Below are positions 46,261 to 54,712 of a stretch of DNA of 64,000 nucleotides, piece by piece. This stretch comes from Mesohalobacter salilacus. GTDB taxonomy: Bacteria > Bacteroidota > Bacteroidia > Flavobacteriales > Flavobacteriaceae. The number at the start of each line of letters is the position of its first letter. Position 1 is the first letter of the stretch. Below the pieces are notes generated by a model. The model saw nothing but the letters and a program-made list of their open reading frames with translations, was not told where the DNA came from and made no database searches. The position numbers and the translations under genes are program-made. The stretch covers positions 1 through 64,000 of the forward strand of contig RRZV01000070.1 in NCBI GenBank assembly GCA_003931895.1, given 5' to 3'.

Positions 46261-46513
46261 ATGGTTTTAGAATTATTATCGATAAATAACCTTAAGCTAT
46301 AAATTGAAAAATGATTAGACAAAACTTGACTATATCTATCATGAATATGTCTGTTTCAATTCTAAGCTGCGTAAGAATTCTTGACTGATTTTTCTTTTAT
46401 GCACAATCCAAAAACCACTAAACAAACAACAATCTCAAAAAGATTTAAAGCCTAATATTACTATTATTAAAACAAATTGTTGATTTTTGCAAATTGTCAA
46501 TTAAATTCTTGAA

Positions 46514-48385
46514 ATGGAAAATAAAAAAGTAGATATAAATACTATTATTGGTTATGTGTTGATTGTAGGTTTAATCATTTGGATGGTTTATACTCAACAG
46601 AGTAATTTAAAAGAAAACCCACCAAAAGAAGAAACAAAACAAACTGAAGAAGTTCAAACCCAACCTGAGCAAAACACCACCACAACTCAAGCTTCTGATA
46701 ATCAAACTCCTCAAATCCCACAAAATGATTCGATTAGGAATAGCCAAAAACAAAGCTTAAAAGGCAGTTTTGACTATGCCAACATCAATGCTGAAGACAA
46801 AGTTACAACACTTGAAAATGAAGTGATTGAGCTTAAAGTTTCCAACAAAGGCGGCCAAGTTGTGGAAGCTAAAATGAAGCAATTTGACTCCTATAAAGGC
46901 AATCCTATTTATCTTTTAAAAGAAAATAACGCTAAATTTAATATTCAATTTCAAGATAAGTCTGGCCGATTAATCAACACTACAGATTATTATTTTACGC
47001 CAGAATTGACGCAAACTGATAACGGACAACGCTTATCGATGAAACTCAAAATTTCTGATGACCAGTATTTGGAATATGTGTATCAAATGAATCCGAACGA
47101 CTATATGTTGGATTTTGATATTTATTCTCAGGGTTTAAAAGAAGTAGTCAACGCCTCTCAACAGCCGCAACTTAATTGGTTTTTAAAAGGCTATCGCCAC
47201 GCTAAGAGTATTTCTTATGAAAACCGATATACAGAAATTGTTTATCAATATGAAGGCGATAAAGATGATTATACAGGGCAAGGCGATGTTGCTGAGGAAG
47301 AAGATGCAAATGTCGACTGGATAGCCTATAAACAGCATTTCTTTACGAGTATCTTACTTAGCGACCAGCCTTTTGAAAAAGCCAAAATGGTTTCCAAAAA
47401 TTTAGTTCAAGATGATGATGTTGATACACTTTTTACCAAATCATTTGAATCTCAAATGCCTCTAAAGTTTAAAAATGGAGAGATTGCAGAATCTATGAAC
47501 TTCTACTATGGTCCATCCGATTATAAGGTTCTAAAACAATACGACCGGAATTTAGATGAAATTGTGCCTACAGGGTGGGGGATTTTTGGCTGGATCAATG
47601 AAAATATTTTTATTCCATTTTTTGAATTGCTCAGTGGAGTTTTGCCAAGTTATGGTTTAGCCATTATTTTAATGACGATTGTTGTGAGGATTGTGCTTTC
47701 GCCAATTCTTTACAAATCTTATCTGTCTCAAGCCAAGATGAAAGTTTTGCGTCCTGAAATTAACGAGATTAACGAAAAACATAAAGACAACGCTATGAAG
47801 CGTCAGCAAGAGACGATGGCCCTGTATAGCAAAACTGGTGTAAGCCCAATGAGTGGTTGTTTACCAGCTTTACTGCAAATTCCTGTGTTTTATGCCTTGT
47901 TTCAATTTTTTCCAAGTGCGTTTGAACTTAGGCAAAAGAGCTTTTTATGGGCAGAAGATTTATCTTCATATGACTCAATAGCAAGCTTACCATTTAAAAT
48001 TCCTTTTTATGGCGACCACGTGAGCTTATTTCCTATATTAGCCTCAATAGCTATATTTTTCTATATGACAATGACGACGGGTCAAAACATGCAAACTTCT
48101 CAACCTGGAATGCCTAACATGAAAATTATCATGTATATCTCACCAGTCGTGATGTTGATTTTCTTTAATAATTATGCGAGTGGCCTGTCGTTGTATTATT
48201 TCATTTCTAATTTAATTACTATTGGTATCATGCTGGTCATTAAAAAATATATTATTGATGAACAGAAAATTCTTGCCAAGATTGAAGCCAACAAAAAGAA
48301 ACCTAAAAAGAAAGGTAAGTTTGCTCAAAAAATGCAAGACATGATGAAGCAAGCCGAAGAACGCAAAAAATTGAATAAAAAATAA
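46514..48385 (+). CDS. yidC: Membrane protein insertase YidC
   Basis: It inserts and folds inner-membrane proteins, alone or with Sec. The 623-residue protein has an N-terminal membrane anchor (IIGYVLIVGLIIWMVYT), a Gln/Thr-rich linker, a periplasmic beta domain (about 95-340) and the five-helix core from about 375. Core signatures are SPILYKSYLSQAKMKVLRPE, GVSPMSGCLPALLQIPVFYA and LSLYYFISNLIT. The tail is Lys-rich and may touch the ribosome. It has about 250 bases of upstream non-coding DNA. Confidence 0.95.
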   Translation: MENKKVDINTIIGYVLIVGLIIWMVYTQQSNLKENPPKEETKQTEEVQTQPEQNTTTTQASDNQTPQIPQNDSIRNSQKQSLKGSFDYANINAEDKVTTLENEVIELKVSNKGGQVVEAKMKQFDSYKGNPIYLLKENNAKFNIQFQDKSGRLINTTDYYFTPELTQTDNGQRLSMKLKISDDQYLEYVYQMNPNDYMLDFDIYSQGLKEVVNASQQPQLNWFLKGYRHAKSISYENRYTEIVYQYEGDKDDYTGQGDVAEEEDANVDWIAYKQHFFTSILLSDQPFEKAKMVSKNLVQDDDVDTLFTKSFESQMPLKFKNGEIAESMNFYYGPSDYKVLKQYDRNLDEIVPTGWGIFGWINENIFIPFFELLSGVLPSYGLAIILMTIVVRIVLSPILYKSYLSQAKMKVLRPEINEINEKHKDNAMKRQQETMALYSKTGVSPMSGCLPALLQIPVFYALFQFFPSAFELRQKSFLWAEDLSSYDSIASLPFKIPFYGDHVSLFPILASIAIFFYMTMTTGQNMQTSQPGMPNMKIIMYISPVVMLIFFNNYASGLSLYYFISNLITIGIMLVIKKYIIDEQKILAKIEANKKKPKKKGKFAQKMQDMMKQAEERKKLNKK

Positions 48386-48394
48386 AAACCCTTT

Positions 48395-49450
48395 ATGTTA
48401 AATTTGTATTCCGCTCAAATCGAGCATTTATCTATACATCGCGTTGGAAATAAAAGTCGTAATGAAAATTATTTTCTATCAAATGACCCTTTTACTGTCG
48501 ATGATGAATTGATGCCCTTGCTGAAGGAATATTTCTTTAAACCTTTTAGAGATAAAGAAGAAAATTACTATCAATTTAAGCACGACACAGATTTAGAATT
48601 TCACGACCTATACCAAATGATTCGAAAGGGGTTTAATAATCCTTTAGAACTCCACGACATTTCAAAACACATCACCAAATATTTGTTTGAACAGTCTAAA
48701 CATCAGCATATTAAAAGTGGTGAAGTCTATGTGACTTATCTTGAAAATGTCTTAGTTGATAACCAAAAAGTTGAAGCTATTGGGATTTTTAAAAGTGAGC
48801 TTAAACACGATTTTTTACAATTTGATAAGAATGAAGACAACCTAAAACCCAGATTAGAACAAGGCGTTCACCTTAACAAGTTAGACAAAGGCGCTCTAAT
48901 TCTAAATGTAGAAAAAGAAACTGGCTATAAAGTTTTATCAATAGATTCTAACAAATACGACACTAAATATTGGTTAGAAGAATTTCTCGGCATCGATTTT
49001 TTTGCAGATGAAAATTTTTATACAAAAAAATATCTTAAGTTTTGTGAGAATTTCGCTAAAGACGTAGTCAGACCTGCTGAAGATAAGCAACAAGAAATGA
49101 TGTTCATGAACAAAGCGGTCAATCACTTTGCCAGTAATGAAGACTTTGAAGAAACTAAGTTTCTCAACGAAGTTTTAGACAATCCCGAATTGCATCCCGA
49201 ATTTAAAAATTACAAAACAGATAAAGCACCTAAGTATAATATAGAAGATTTATCTAGCTTTCCCATATCCAATACAGCTGTAACTTCTGCACGTAAAAAG
49301 ATGAAAAACGTCATTAATCTCGACACTAATGTGCAAATCAAAATGGATTTTGTCAATTCAGAAACTGCTGAAAAGTTTATTGAAAAAGGCTGGGATGAAG
49401 ACCGGCAAATGTATTATTATTTAGTGTATTTTAATAAAGAAGAACGCTAA
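48395..49450 (+). CDS. Nucleoid-associated protein, NdpA/YejK family
   Basis: The 351-residue protein follows yidC by 10 bases. Family marks include IEHLSIHRVGNKSRNE at the start, and EVYVTYLENVLVDNQKVEAIGIFKSE, GVHLNKLDKGALILN in the body. NdpA binds the nucleoid in E. coli; in Bacteroidota the role is not known. Confidence 0.85.
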   Translation: MLNLYSAQIEHLSIHRVGNKSRNENYFLSNDPFTVDDELMPLLKEYFFKPFRDKEENYYQFKHDTDLEFHDLYQMIRKGFNNPLELHDISKHITKYLFEQSKHQHIKSGEVYVTYLENVLVDNQKVEAIGIFKSELKHDFLQFDKNEDNLKPRLEQGVHLNKLDKGALILNVEKETGYKVLSIDSNKYDTKYWLEEFLGIDFFADENFYTKKYLKFCENFAKDVVRPAEDKQQEMMFMNKAVNHFASNEDFEETKFLNEVLDNPELHPEFKNYKTDKAPKYNIEDLSSFPISNTAVTSARKKMKNVINLDTNVQIKMDFVNSETAEKFIEKGWDEDRQMYYYLVYFNKEER

Positions 49451-49475
49451 ACCTATTAATCTCAATTGGTTTTTT

Positions 49476-49483
49476 TACATTTG
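49476..49483 (+). promoter_or_regulatory. Predicted -7 box of the thioredoxin-like gene
   Basis: TACATTTG matches TANNTTTG and ends 17 bases before the ATG at 49501. No -33 TTTG at the standard spacing. Confidence 0.4.
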
Positions 49484-49500
49484 GATAAACTGACCAATTA

Positions 49501-50154
49501 ATGAAAAGCTTTTTCTGCATATGTTTTATATTGTTATCAGTGCATGAGTTTTCTGCTCAAGATGAACTTAGTATTTCTTCAAAAGTCTATTTTTCCGAAC
49601 AGATTGCAACTAATATCAACGCCTATAAATACAAGATAGGAAAAGCAAAAGCTGCTCAAGATTTTAAAAGAGTGGCGCAATTATACAATGAATTTATTAA
49701 TAAAAAATTAATCGACTCTTACCTTGATGACTTTAATATAAATTGTTTTGATCGACGAAAAAACAATTTAAGTGATTTTGATAAACCATTAGTTTTGTTG
49801 ACATATGCAGATTGGTGTGCTCCCCTGGAAGATGAAATGGAAATCCTTAATCGACACATTAAAATGTCGCATGGTAAAATTGACTTTTTAGTTTTAATAT
49901 GGCATGACAAAAAACAAGCTAGAAAATTAGCTAAACCTTTTTATAAAAAAGCAGAAATCCTTTATGTTAATGAATTGCGAAACAGAGATGAACACATGGT
50001 TAGGATGCTAAAACATGCTTTAGGCGTCCCGACTTTAATTATAACCAATTCTGATAGGAAAATAATAGATATTTTAAAACTCACAGCCTCTTTTCCAAAC
50101 CTTTTTGAATATAACTTTGAGAAAAGGATGGCACAAGCGATAAATAAGATATAA
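49501..50154 (+). CDS. Exported thioredoxin-fold-like protein with one active-site Cys
   Basis: The 217-residue protein has a signal peptide (ICFILLSVHEFSAQ). Residues about 98-205 look like a thioredoxin fold: VLLTYADWCAPLEDEMEIL, then a strand with HGKIDFLVLIW and GVPTLIITNSDRKI with the cis-Pro. The usual WCxxC is WCAPL here, so the second cysteine is gone. It may act by a monothiol mechanism or only bind. The first 90 residues match no family. It ends four bases before the convergent hemolysin III gene. Confidence 0.68.
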   Translation: MKSFFCICFILLSVHEFSAQDELSISSKVYFSEQIATNINAYKYKIGKAKAAQDFKRVAQLYNEFINKKLIDSYLDDFNINCFDRRKNNLSDFDKPLVLLTYADWCAPLEDEMEILNRHIKMSHGKIDFLVLIWHDKKQARKLAKPFYKKAEILYVNELRNRDEHMVRMLKHALGVPTLIITNSDRKIIDILKLTASFPNLFEYNFEKRMAQAINKI

Positions 50155-50158
50155 AAAA

Positions 50159-50785
50159 CTAAGTAGTTACTCGTAATATCATTAAGTAGTGGAAAAGGCT
50201 GCCTAGTAAAACAAATATGTGCCAAATCACGTGATGATACCTAAGTTTGTGCATTATATAAAATAAAATACCAAAGGTGTAAAATAAACCACCTAAGCCT
50301 AAAAACCATAAAGTTAAAGTGTCAACATTTTGATAAAAGGTATCAATATCTATGACAATTAACCAACCCATAATTAAATAGAGTAGGAGAGATATTTTTT
50401 CAAACTTACCAGTAAAAAATATTTTTAGTACAAGACCAATTAGAGTCAAAGTCCACACAATACCCAATATTAAAAATCCATTACTGTCTTTTAAAACTGA
50501 AACACACACAGGTGTATACGTTCCTGATATAAGAATGTAGATGCTTATATGGTCAAGTTTCCGTAGTATTATCTTATACTTATTATGATGAATACTATGA
50601 TATAAGGTAGAAGCACTATAAAGAATGATCAAACTCAACCCATAAACTGATATATAAAAAAGATCAATTTTTGATTCCTCATAATTTAAAACTAGCACTA
50701 GATAGGCTAAAATCGATAAAACAACACCCAAACCATGAGTTAATGCGTTTAGTAATTCTTCTTGTTTGGACTGTATAAAGCTCAA
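50159..50785 (-). CDS. Hemolysin III / PAQR family membrane protein
   Basis: The 208-residue protein has about seven hydrophobic segments. Diagnostic family blocks are ALTHGLGVVLSILAYLV, SIHHNKYKIILRKLDHISIYI and the late RYHHVIWHIFVLLGS; the three His/Asp clusters form the predicted zinc site. Such proteins are predicted hydrolases of the PAQR superfamily, with uncertain function in bacteria. Confidence 0.9.
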   Translation of the reverse strand: MSFIQSKQEELLNALTHGLGVVLSILAYLVLVLNYEESKIDLFYISVYGLSLIILYSASTLYHSIHHNKYKIILRKLDHISIYILISGTYTPVCVSVLKDSNGFLILGIVWTLTLIGLVLKIFFTGKFEKISLLLYLIMGWLIVIDIDTFYQNVDTLTLWFLGLGGLFYTFGILFYIMHKLRYHHVIWHIFVLLGSLFHYLMILRVTT

Positions 50786-50905
50786 AATATTTTTTAGCGA
50801 AAATACTGGAAATTATAATCATACATACTTTATATAAAATGAATTTATGAGTAAAAAAAGATAAATTTAAAACACGAATGAACGTTAACCAGTAGTGAGA
50901 ATTTA

Positions 50906-50956
50906 TGTCACACTGAGCGTAGACTAAGTGAAAAGCGACCATTCGACTGCACTCAT
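50906..50956. repeat. Imperfect inverted repeat of TGAGCGNAGNC type
   Basis: TGAGCGTAGACTAAGTG (50914-50930) and CATTCGACTGCACTCA (50940-50955) are imperfect inverted copies around a nine-base loop. The words resemble the common Flavobacteriaceae intergenic repeat containing CACTGAGCGGAGTCGAAGTG. It lies in the 247-base gap between two minus-strand genes and could act as a terminator for the gene at 51033. Confidence 0.5.
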
Positions 50957-51032
50957 GGAGATATTTTCAGCTTATCATTTTGAGTAATCATTATTACTGG
51001 TTTAATAACGTAGAACCAAATTTAAAATAACC

Positions 51033-51524
51033 CTATCTGTTTGTCTTATGAATTTCTGGGATATGATTTACTATAATTGAGATATCCAAATTATAATGCT
51101 CTATTAAAGCTAAAATTTCTGGTTTACTCCTAAGATGAGCTATTTGAAATTCAGAGTGTAAAATTGATAGCCTTCGACATTTGTCTTCAAAAGATGTTTC
51201 ATTTTGAATCTCGTCGTATTTCTTGTGGTAGATGTTTGCTAATAATTCTTCTGCTGCTGTGTTATGTATAGTATCAGGTTGTATAATATTTTGAATGAAC
51301 TTACATTTAGGGTTAGCAACCACACAAATTTTTTGGATGCCATTTTGACAAACCAGAGATTTAATCTGTTGTATTTGCGCCTGATCAAAAGAAAATGAAC
51401 CACCTAAAGCTGTCATGAAATAAGGATCATCTTTAAATTCTTTTCTAAGTTTAGTTTCTAAACACCAAATCGGACAAAGTAGAAATAATCGTTTTGTAGT
51501 TTTAGGCTTAAATAACCAACGCAT
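51033..51524 (-). CDS. Unknown protein, faint beta-carbonic-anhydrase-like pattern
   Basis: The 163-residue protein opens with a basic stretch and LFLLCPIWCLETKL. A later run, IKSLVCQNGIQKICVVANPKCKF, resembles the beta-carbonic anhydrase segment with a GHSxCG zinc motif, but the His is replaced and the CxDSR motif is not clear. It may be a degenerate or distant relative, or something else. It is divergent from a CbbR/CynR-like LysR gene, and such regulators often sit beside carbonic anhydrase genes. Confidence in the family is low; the gene itself looks real. Confidence 0.5.
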   Translation of the reverse strand: MRWLFKPKTTKRLFLLCPIWCLETKLRKEFKDDPYFMTALGGSFSFDQAQIQQIKSLVCQNGIQKICVVANPKCKFIQNIIQPDTIHNTAAEELLANIYHKKYDEIQNETSFEDKCRRLSILHSEFQIAHLRSKPEILALIEHYNLDISIIVNHIPEIHKTNR

Positions 51525-51537
51525 AATTTTTTTTGAC

Positions 51538-51549
51538 TACAAATTTGTA
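51538..51549. promoter_or_regulatory. 12-base palindrome in the LysR divergent gap, candidate operator
   Basis: TACAAATTTGTA is a perfect palindrome in the 81-base gap between the divergent gene at 51033-51524 and the LysR gene. Such a dyad is where a LysR protein often binds to control its neighbour and itself. Confidence 0.45.
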
Positions 51550-51605
51550 ACATTTAAAGCATTTAATTATATTTATACTTTTAATTTTATGCATAAATAA
51601 ACACA

Positions 51606-52538
51606 ATGAACTATACTTTACATCAGTTAAAGGTTTTTGTTAAAGTTGCTGAACTTAAGAGTGTTACGAAAGCCTCAGAAGCTTTACATTTATCTCAACC
51701 TGCAGTGTCTATACAACTAAAAAATCTTCAAGATCAATTTGAAATCCCACTATTAGAAGTTATTGGTCGCCAAATTCATATTACAGAATTTGGTCATGAA
51801 ATCGTTGAGTCATCTAAAAAGATTTTAAAAGAAGTCAATGATATTAATTACAAAACCTTAGCCTTTAAAGGGCAGTTGGTAGGGCAGTTAAGGATATCCG
51901 TAGTTTCTACAGGAAAATATGTAATGCCTTATTTTTTAAATGAATTTGTAAATGAGCATCCTGGTATAGAACTTAATATGGATGTGACCAATAAGCTTAA
52001 AGTTGTTAAGTCTTTAGAAGAAAATGCTGTAGATTTTGCATTGGTTTCAACCTTACCATCCCACTTGGATGTAAAACGGGAACCCTTAATGCCAAACACT
52101 TTAGTTTGGGTTGCCAATCAAGATTATCAATTTAAATTTAAAGACAATCTAAACAGCCTAAAAAAAGCCCCGCTCATATATAGAGAATATGGCTCTGCAA
52201 CTCGTCACGCTATGGAAACTTATATGAAAGCTTATAATTTCCCTGCTGGAAAAAGACTTGAGCTTACCTCAAATGAAGCAGTTAAACAAGCTGTTATCGC
52301 CGGACTTGGTGTATCGCTTATGCCAATAATTGGTTTAAAAAATGCATTATTAAACAATATTGTTAATGTTATACCTTCAAAAAATTGCCCGATTGCAACA
52401 GAATGGAATTTGATTTGGTTGAAAAGCAAAAAACTCTCACCTGTGGCACAAGCCTATCTAGATTTTATTAAAAAAGAAAAGCAAGATATTATTGATCATA
52501 AGTTTAATTGGTATGAGAATTATATCAATTCTATGTAA
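51606..52538 (+). CDS. LysR-family transcription regulator
   Basis: The 310-residue protein has the LysR winged helix at 1-60 (VAELKSVTKASEALHLSQPA, VSIQLKNLQDQFEIPL) and a periplasmic-binding-like ligand domain from about 90. The style resembles CbbR/CynR proteins. It is divergent from a possible carbonic-anhydrase-like gene and faces away from it across a palindrome. The ligand is unknown. Confidence 0.88.
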   Translation: MNYTLHQLKVFVKVAELKSVTKASEALHLSQPAVSIQLKNLQDQFEIPLLEVIGRQIHITEFGHEIVESSKKILKEVNDINYKTLAFKGQLVGQLRISVVSTGKYVMPYFLNEFVNEHPGIELNMDVTNKLKVVKSLEENAVDFALVSTLPSHLDVKREPLMPNTLVWVANQDYQFKFKDNLNSLKKAPLIYREYGSATRHAMETYMKAYNFPAGKRLELTSNEAVKQAVIAGLGVSLMPIIGLKNALLNNIVNVIPSKNCPIATEWNLIWLKSKKLSPVAQAYLDFIKKEKQDIIDHKFNWYENYINSM

Positions 52539-52566
52539 TATCATAAACTAATAAACAAAAATTACT

Positions 52567-53001
52567 ATGAAATTTATAGTTTTAAATATATTGATCTTCA
52601 TGAGTTTAATTACTCATGCTCAGACTTCAGATAAAACAGTAAATGTTTTTTTTGAAGCTTTAAATCAAAAAAACATAGCAGTAATTGATAGTTTAACTTT
52701 AGACGACTTAAAACTACACAGTCTTCAACTTCAACCTAAAAGTAATGTAAGTTTTTCAACAAAAAAAGAATTTCAAGAAGGCTTAAAGGCAATCCCAAAA
52801 AATATAAATATTGAAGAACGAATATTTGACATTGAGTCAACAGTAACTGAGTATTTAGCGCAGTATACCATTCCTTATGAGTTTTATGTCAATGGTGAGT
52901 TATCTCATTCAGGAATTAATGTGTTGACTTTAATTAAAATTGACAATCGTTGGTTAATCAGTTATATAGCAGACACTAGAAAAAAAGCTAAAACCAATTA
53001 G
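52567..53001 (+). CDS. Small exported NTF2-like protein
   Basis: The 144-residue protein has a signal peptide (MKFIVLNILIFMSLITHAQ) and a single NTF2-like/DUF4440-like fold: TVNVFFEALNQKNIAVIDSL, LHSLQLQPKSNVSFS, and GINVLTLIKIDNRWLISYIAD at the end. Function unknown. It follows the LysR gene by 28 bases and overlaps sdaA by four bases at the 3' end. Confidence 0.72.
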   Translation: MKFIVLNILIFMSLITHAQTSDKTVNVFFEALNQKNIAVIDSLTLDDLKLHSLQLQPKSNVSFSTKKEFQEGLKAIPKNINIEERIFDIESTVTEYLAQYTIPYEFYVNGELSHSGINVLTLIKIDNRWLISYIADTRKKAKTN

Positions 53002-54437
53002 CAATCACTGATATTGACTTGCACCGCAAGACCACCTTCTGAGGTTTCCTTGTACTTATTGTTCATATCTTTAGCGGTTTCCCATAAGGTTTTAATGACT
53101 TTGTCAAGAGGAACTTTTGCTTTTGAAGCATCAGATTCAATGGCGATTTCAGCTGCGTTTATGGCTTTAATAGCACCCATAGCGTTTCGTTCTATACAAG
53201 GAATTTGAACTAATCCAGCTATAGGGTCACAAGTCAAGCCCAAGTGGTGTTCCATGGCAATTTCGCTAGCCATAAGCACTTGCTCTGGCGAACCGCCCAT
53301 CACGTGTGTTAAGCCAGCAGCTGCCATAGCAGATGACACGCCAATTTCGGCTTGACAGCCACCCATAGCTGCAGAAATGGTTGCGCCTTTTTTAAATAAA
53401 CTGCCAACTTCACCTGCAACCAACATAAATTCTTTAAGGTCTTCAAATGAAGCTTGGTGATTTTCAATGGTCATATAATACATCATAACCGATGGTAAAG
53501 TTCCAGCACTTCCATTAGTCGGCGCAGTGACTACACGGCCTAAAGAGGCATTAACTTCATTAACTGCAATAGCAAAACAACTTACCCATTTTAAAATTTG
53601 ACGAAATTTAACTTCGGTCTGTCTGATAGTTTGAAGCCATTCTTCAGCATTATCATAAGTTTCAAAATGCTCATCTAGCAAGGTTTGGTTCATTTTTAAA
53701 GCTCTGCGGGAAACATTTAAACCACCAGGGAGTTCGCCACCAGTATGGCAACCAACATACATAGAATCTAGCATCACATCCCAAATGTCTTTCAAACCTT
53801 GATCAATTTCATCCTCAGATCTAAGTGATTTTTCATTCTCTAAAACAATCTCTGCAATATTTTTCTTTTCGGTTGAACAGAAAGCCAACAGTTCTGCACC
53901 AGTTTCTATAGAAAATGGAAATTGTTTAAAATCTTCTATTTTTTGTTTTGCATTTTCTCTTTCTTCTTTCACTACAAATCCACCACCTATAGAATAAAAA
54001 GATTCTTGATGTAATAGGTTTCCTTTAGAAAAAGCTTTGAATATCATTCCATTTGGGTGAAAGTCTAAAAATTGACTTTTAAATTCGATATCGTTTTCGA
54101 AACTAAATTCTAATTTATTTTTTTGCCCTAATTGAAGTCTTGATTTAGATTTTAAAGCTGAAATCTCTGCATCTATGTTTTCAATTGGCATTTTTACGGG
54201 ATCAAATCCCATCAAACCAAGTACTACAGCAATATTTGTGGCATGACCTTTACCGGTGAGTGAAAGAGACCCATAAAGCTCAACTTTAAGAGAATCGACT
54301 GTATTAATAAGGGTTTTATCTTTTAGTTCCTCTACAAAAAGTTGTGCAGCTCTCCAAGGTCCTAAAGTGTGGGAACTTGAAGGGCCAACTCCGATTTTAA
54401 GCATATCAAAAACACTGATACATTCTATTTTTTTCAC
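52998..54437 (-). CDS. sdaA: L-serine ammonia-lyase (single chain, Fe-S)
   Basis: It deaminates L-serine to pyruvate. The 479-residue chain holds both halves found as one in E. coli Sda[21 protein letters not shown] at the start, and the Cys-bearing blocks [18 protein letters not shown] and [20 protein letters not shown] that bind the 4Fe-4S cluster. The protein ends with [12 protein letters not shown], the tail cysteine typical of the family. Single gene. Confidence 0.95.
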   Translation of the reverse strand: MKKIECISVFDMLKIGVGPSSSHTLGPWRAAQLFVEELKDKTLINTVDSLKVELYGSLSLTGKGHATNIAVVLGLMGFDPVKMPIENIDAEISALKSKSRLQLGQKNKLEFSFENDIEFKSQFLDFHPNGMIFKAFSKGNLLHQESFYSIGGGFVVKEERENAKQKIEDFKQFPFSIETGAELLAFCSTEKKNIAEIVLENEKSLRSEDEIDQGLKDIWDVMLDSMYVGCHTGGELPGGLNVSRRALKMNQTLLDEHFETYDNAEEWLQTIRQTEVKFRQILKWVSCFAIAVNEVNASLGRVVTAPTNGSAGTLPSVMMYYMTIENHQASFEDLKEFMLVAGEVGSLFKKGATISAAMGGCQAEIGVSSAMAAAGLTHVMGGSPEQVLMASEIAMEHHLGLTCDPIAGLVQIPCIERNAMGAIKAINAAEIAIESDASKAKVPLDKVIKTLWETAKDMNNKYKETSEGGLAVQVNISDC

Positions 54438-54683
54438 TTAAATTGTTTTTTACAAAGATGTGTTATTTTGAATATAGATTTTTAAAATTAAGTTTAAATT
54501 AAAAATTTATTTCAACAGATGTTAAATTAAGTTTTTATACCATTTGAATATTTAAAAAATCAAAAATTTATCATATTGAATAAATATCTATTTTTCAGTA
54601 AATTACAAACAATCAGTTGAGTTGTTATAAAGGTTTTATTTTAGATAAAAAGCCACTTCAATTTTTATATTCAAAAATTCGCC

Positions 54684-54691
54684 TACTTTTG
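54684..54691 (+). promoter_or_regulatory. topA promoter -7 box
   Basis: TACTTTTG matches TANNTTTG and ends 21 bases before the ATG at 54713. It lies inside a longer open frame that begins at a TTG (54617), which argues that the ATG at 54713 is the true start. Confidence 0.6.
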
Positions 54692-54712
54692 CACAGACAA
54701 AATTCACTCACT

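Noticed and set aside
50679-50942. 87-codon frame overlapping the start of hemolysin III and the intergenic repeat
   Set aside because: It runs out of frame through a clear PAQR gene and through a repeat; no recognisable protein features.
54617-54712. TTG-started extension of topA by 32 codons
   Set aside because: The extension contains the predicted -7 box, and the ATG at 54713 gives the canonical TopA start.
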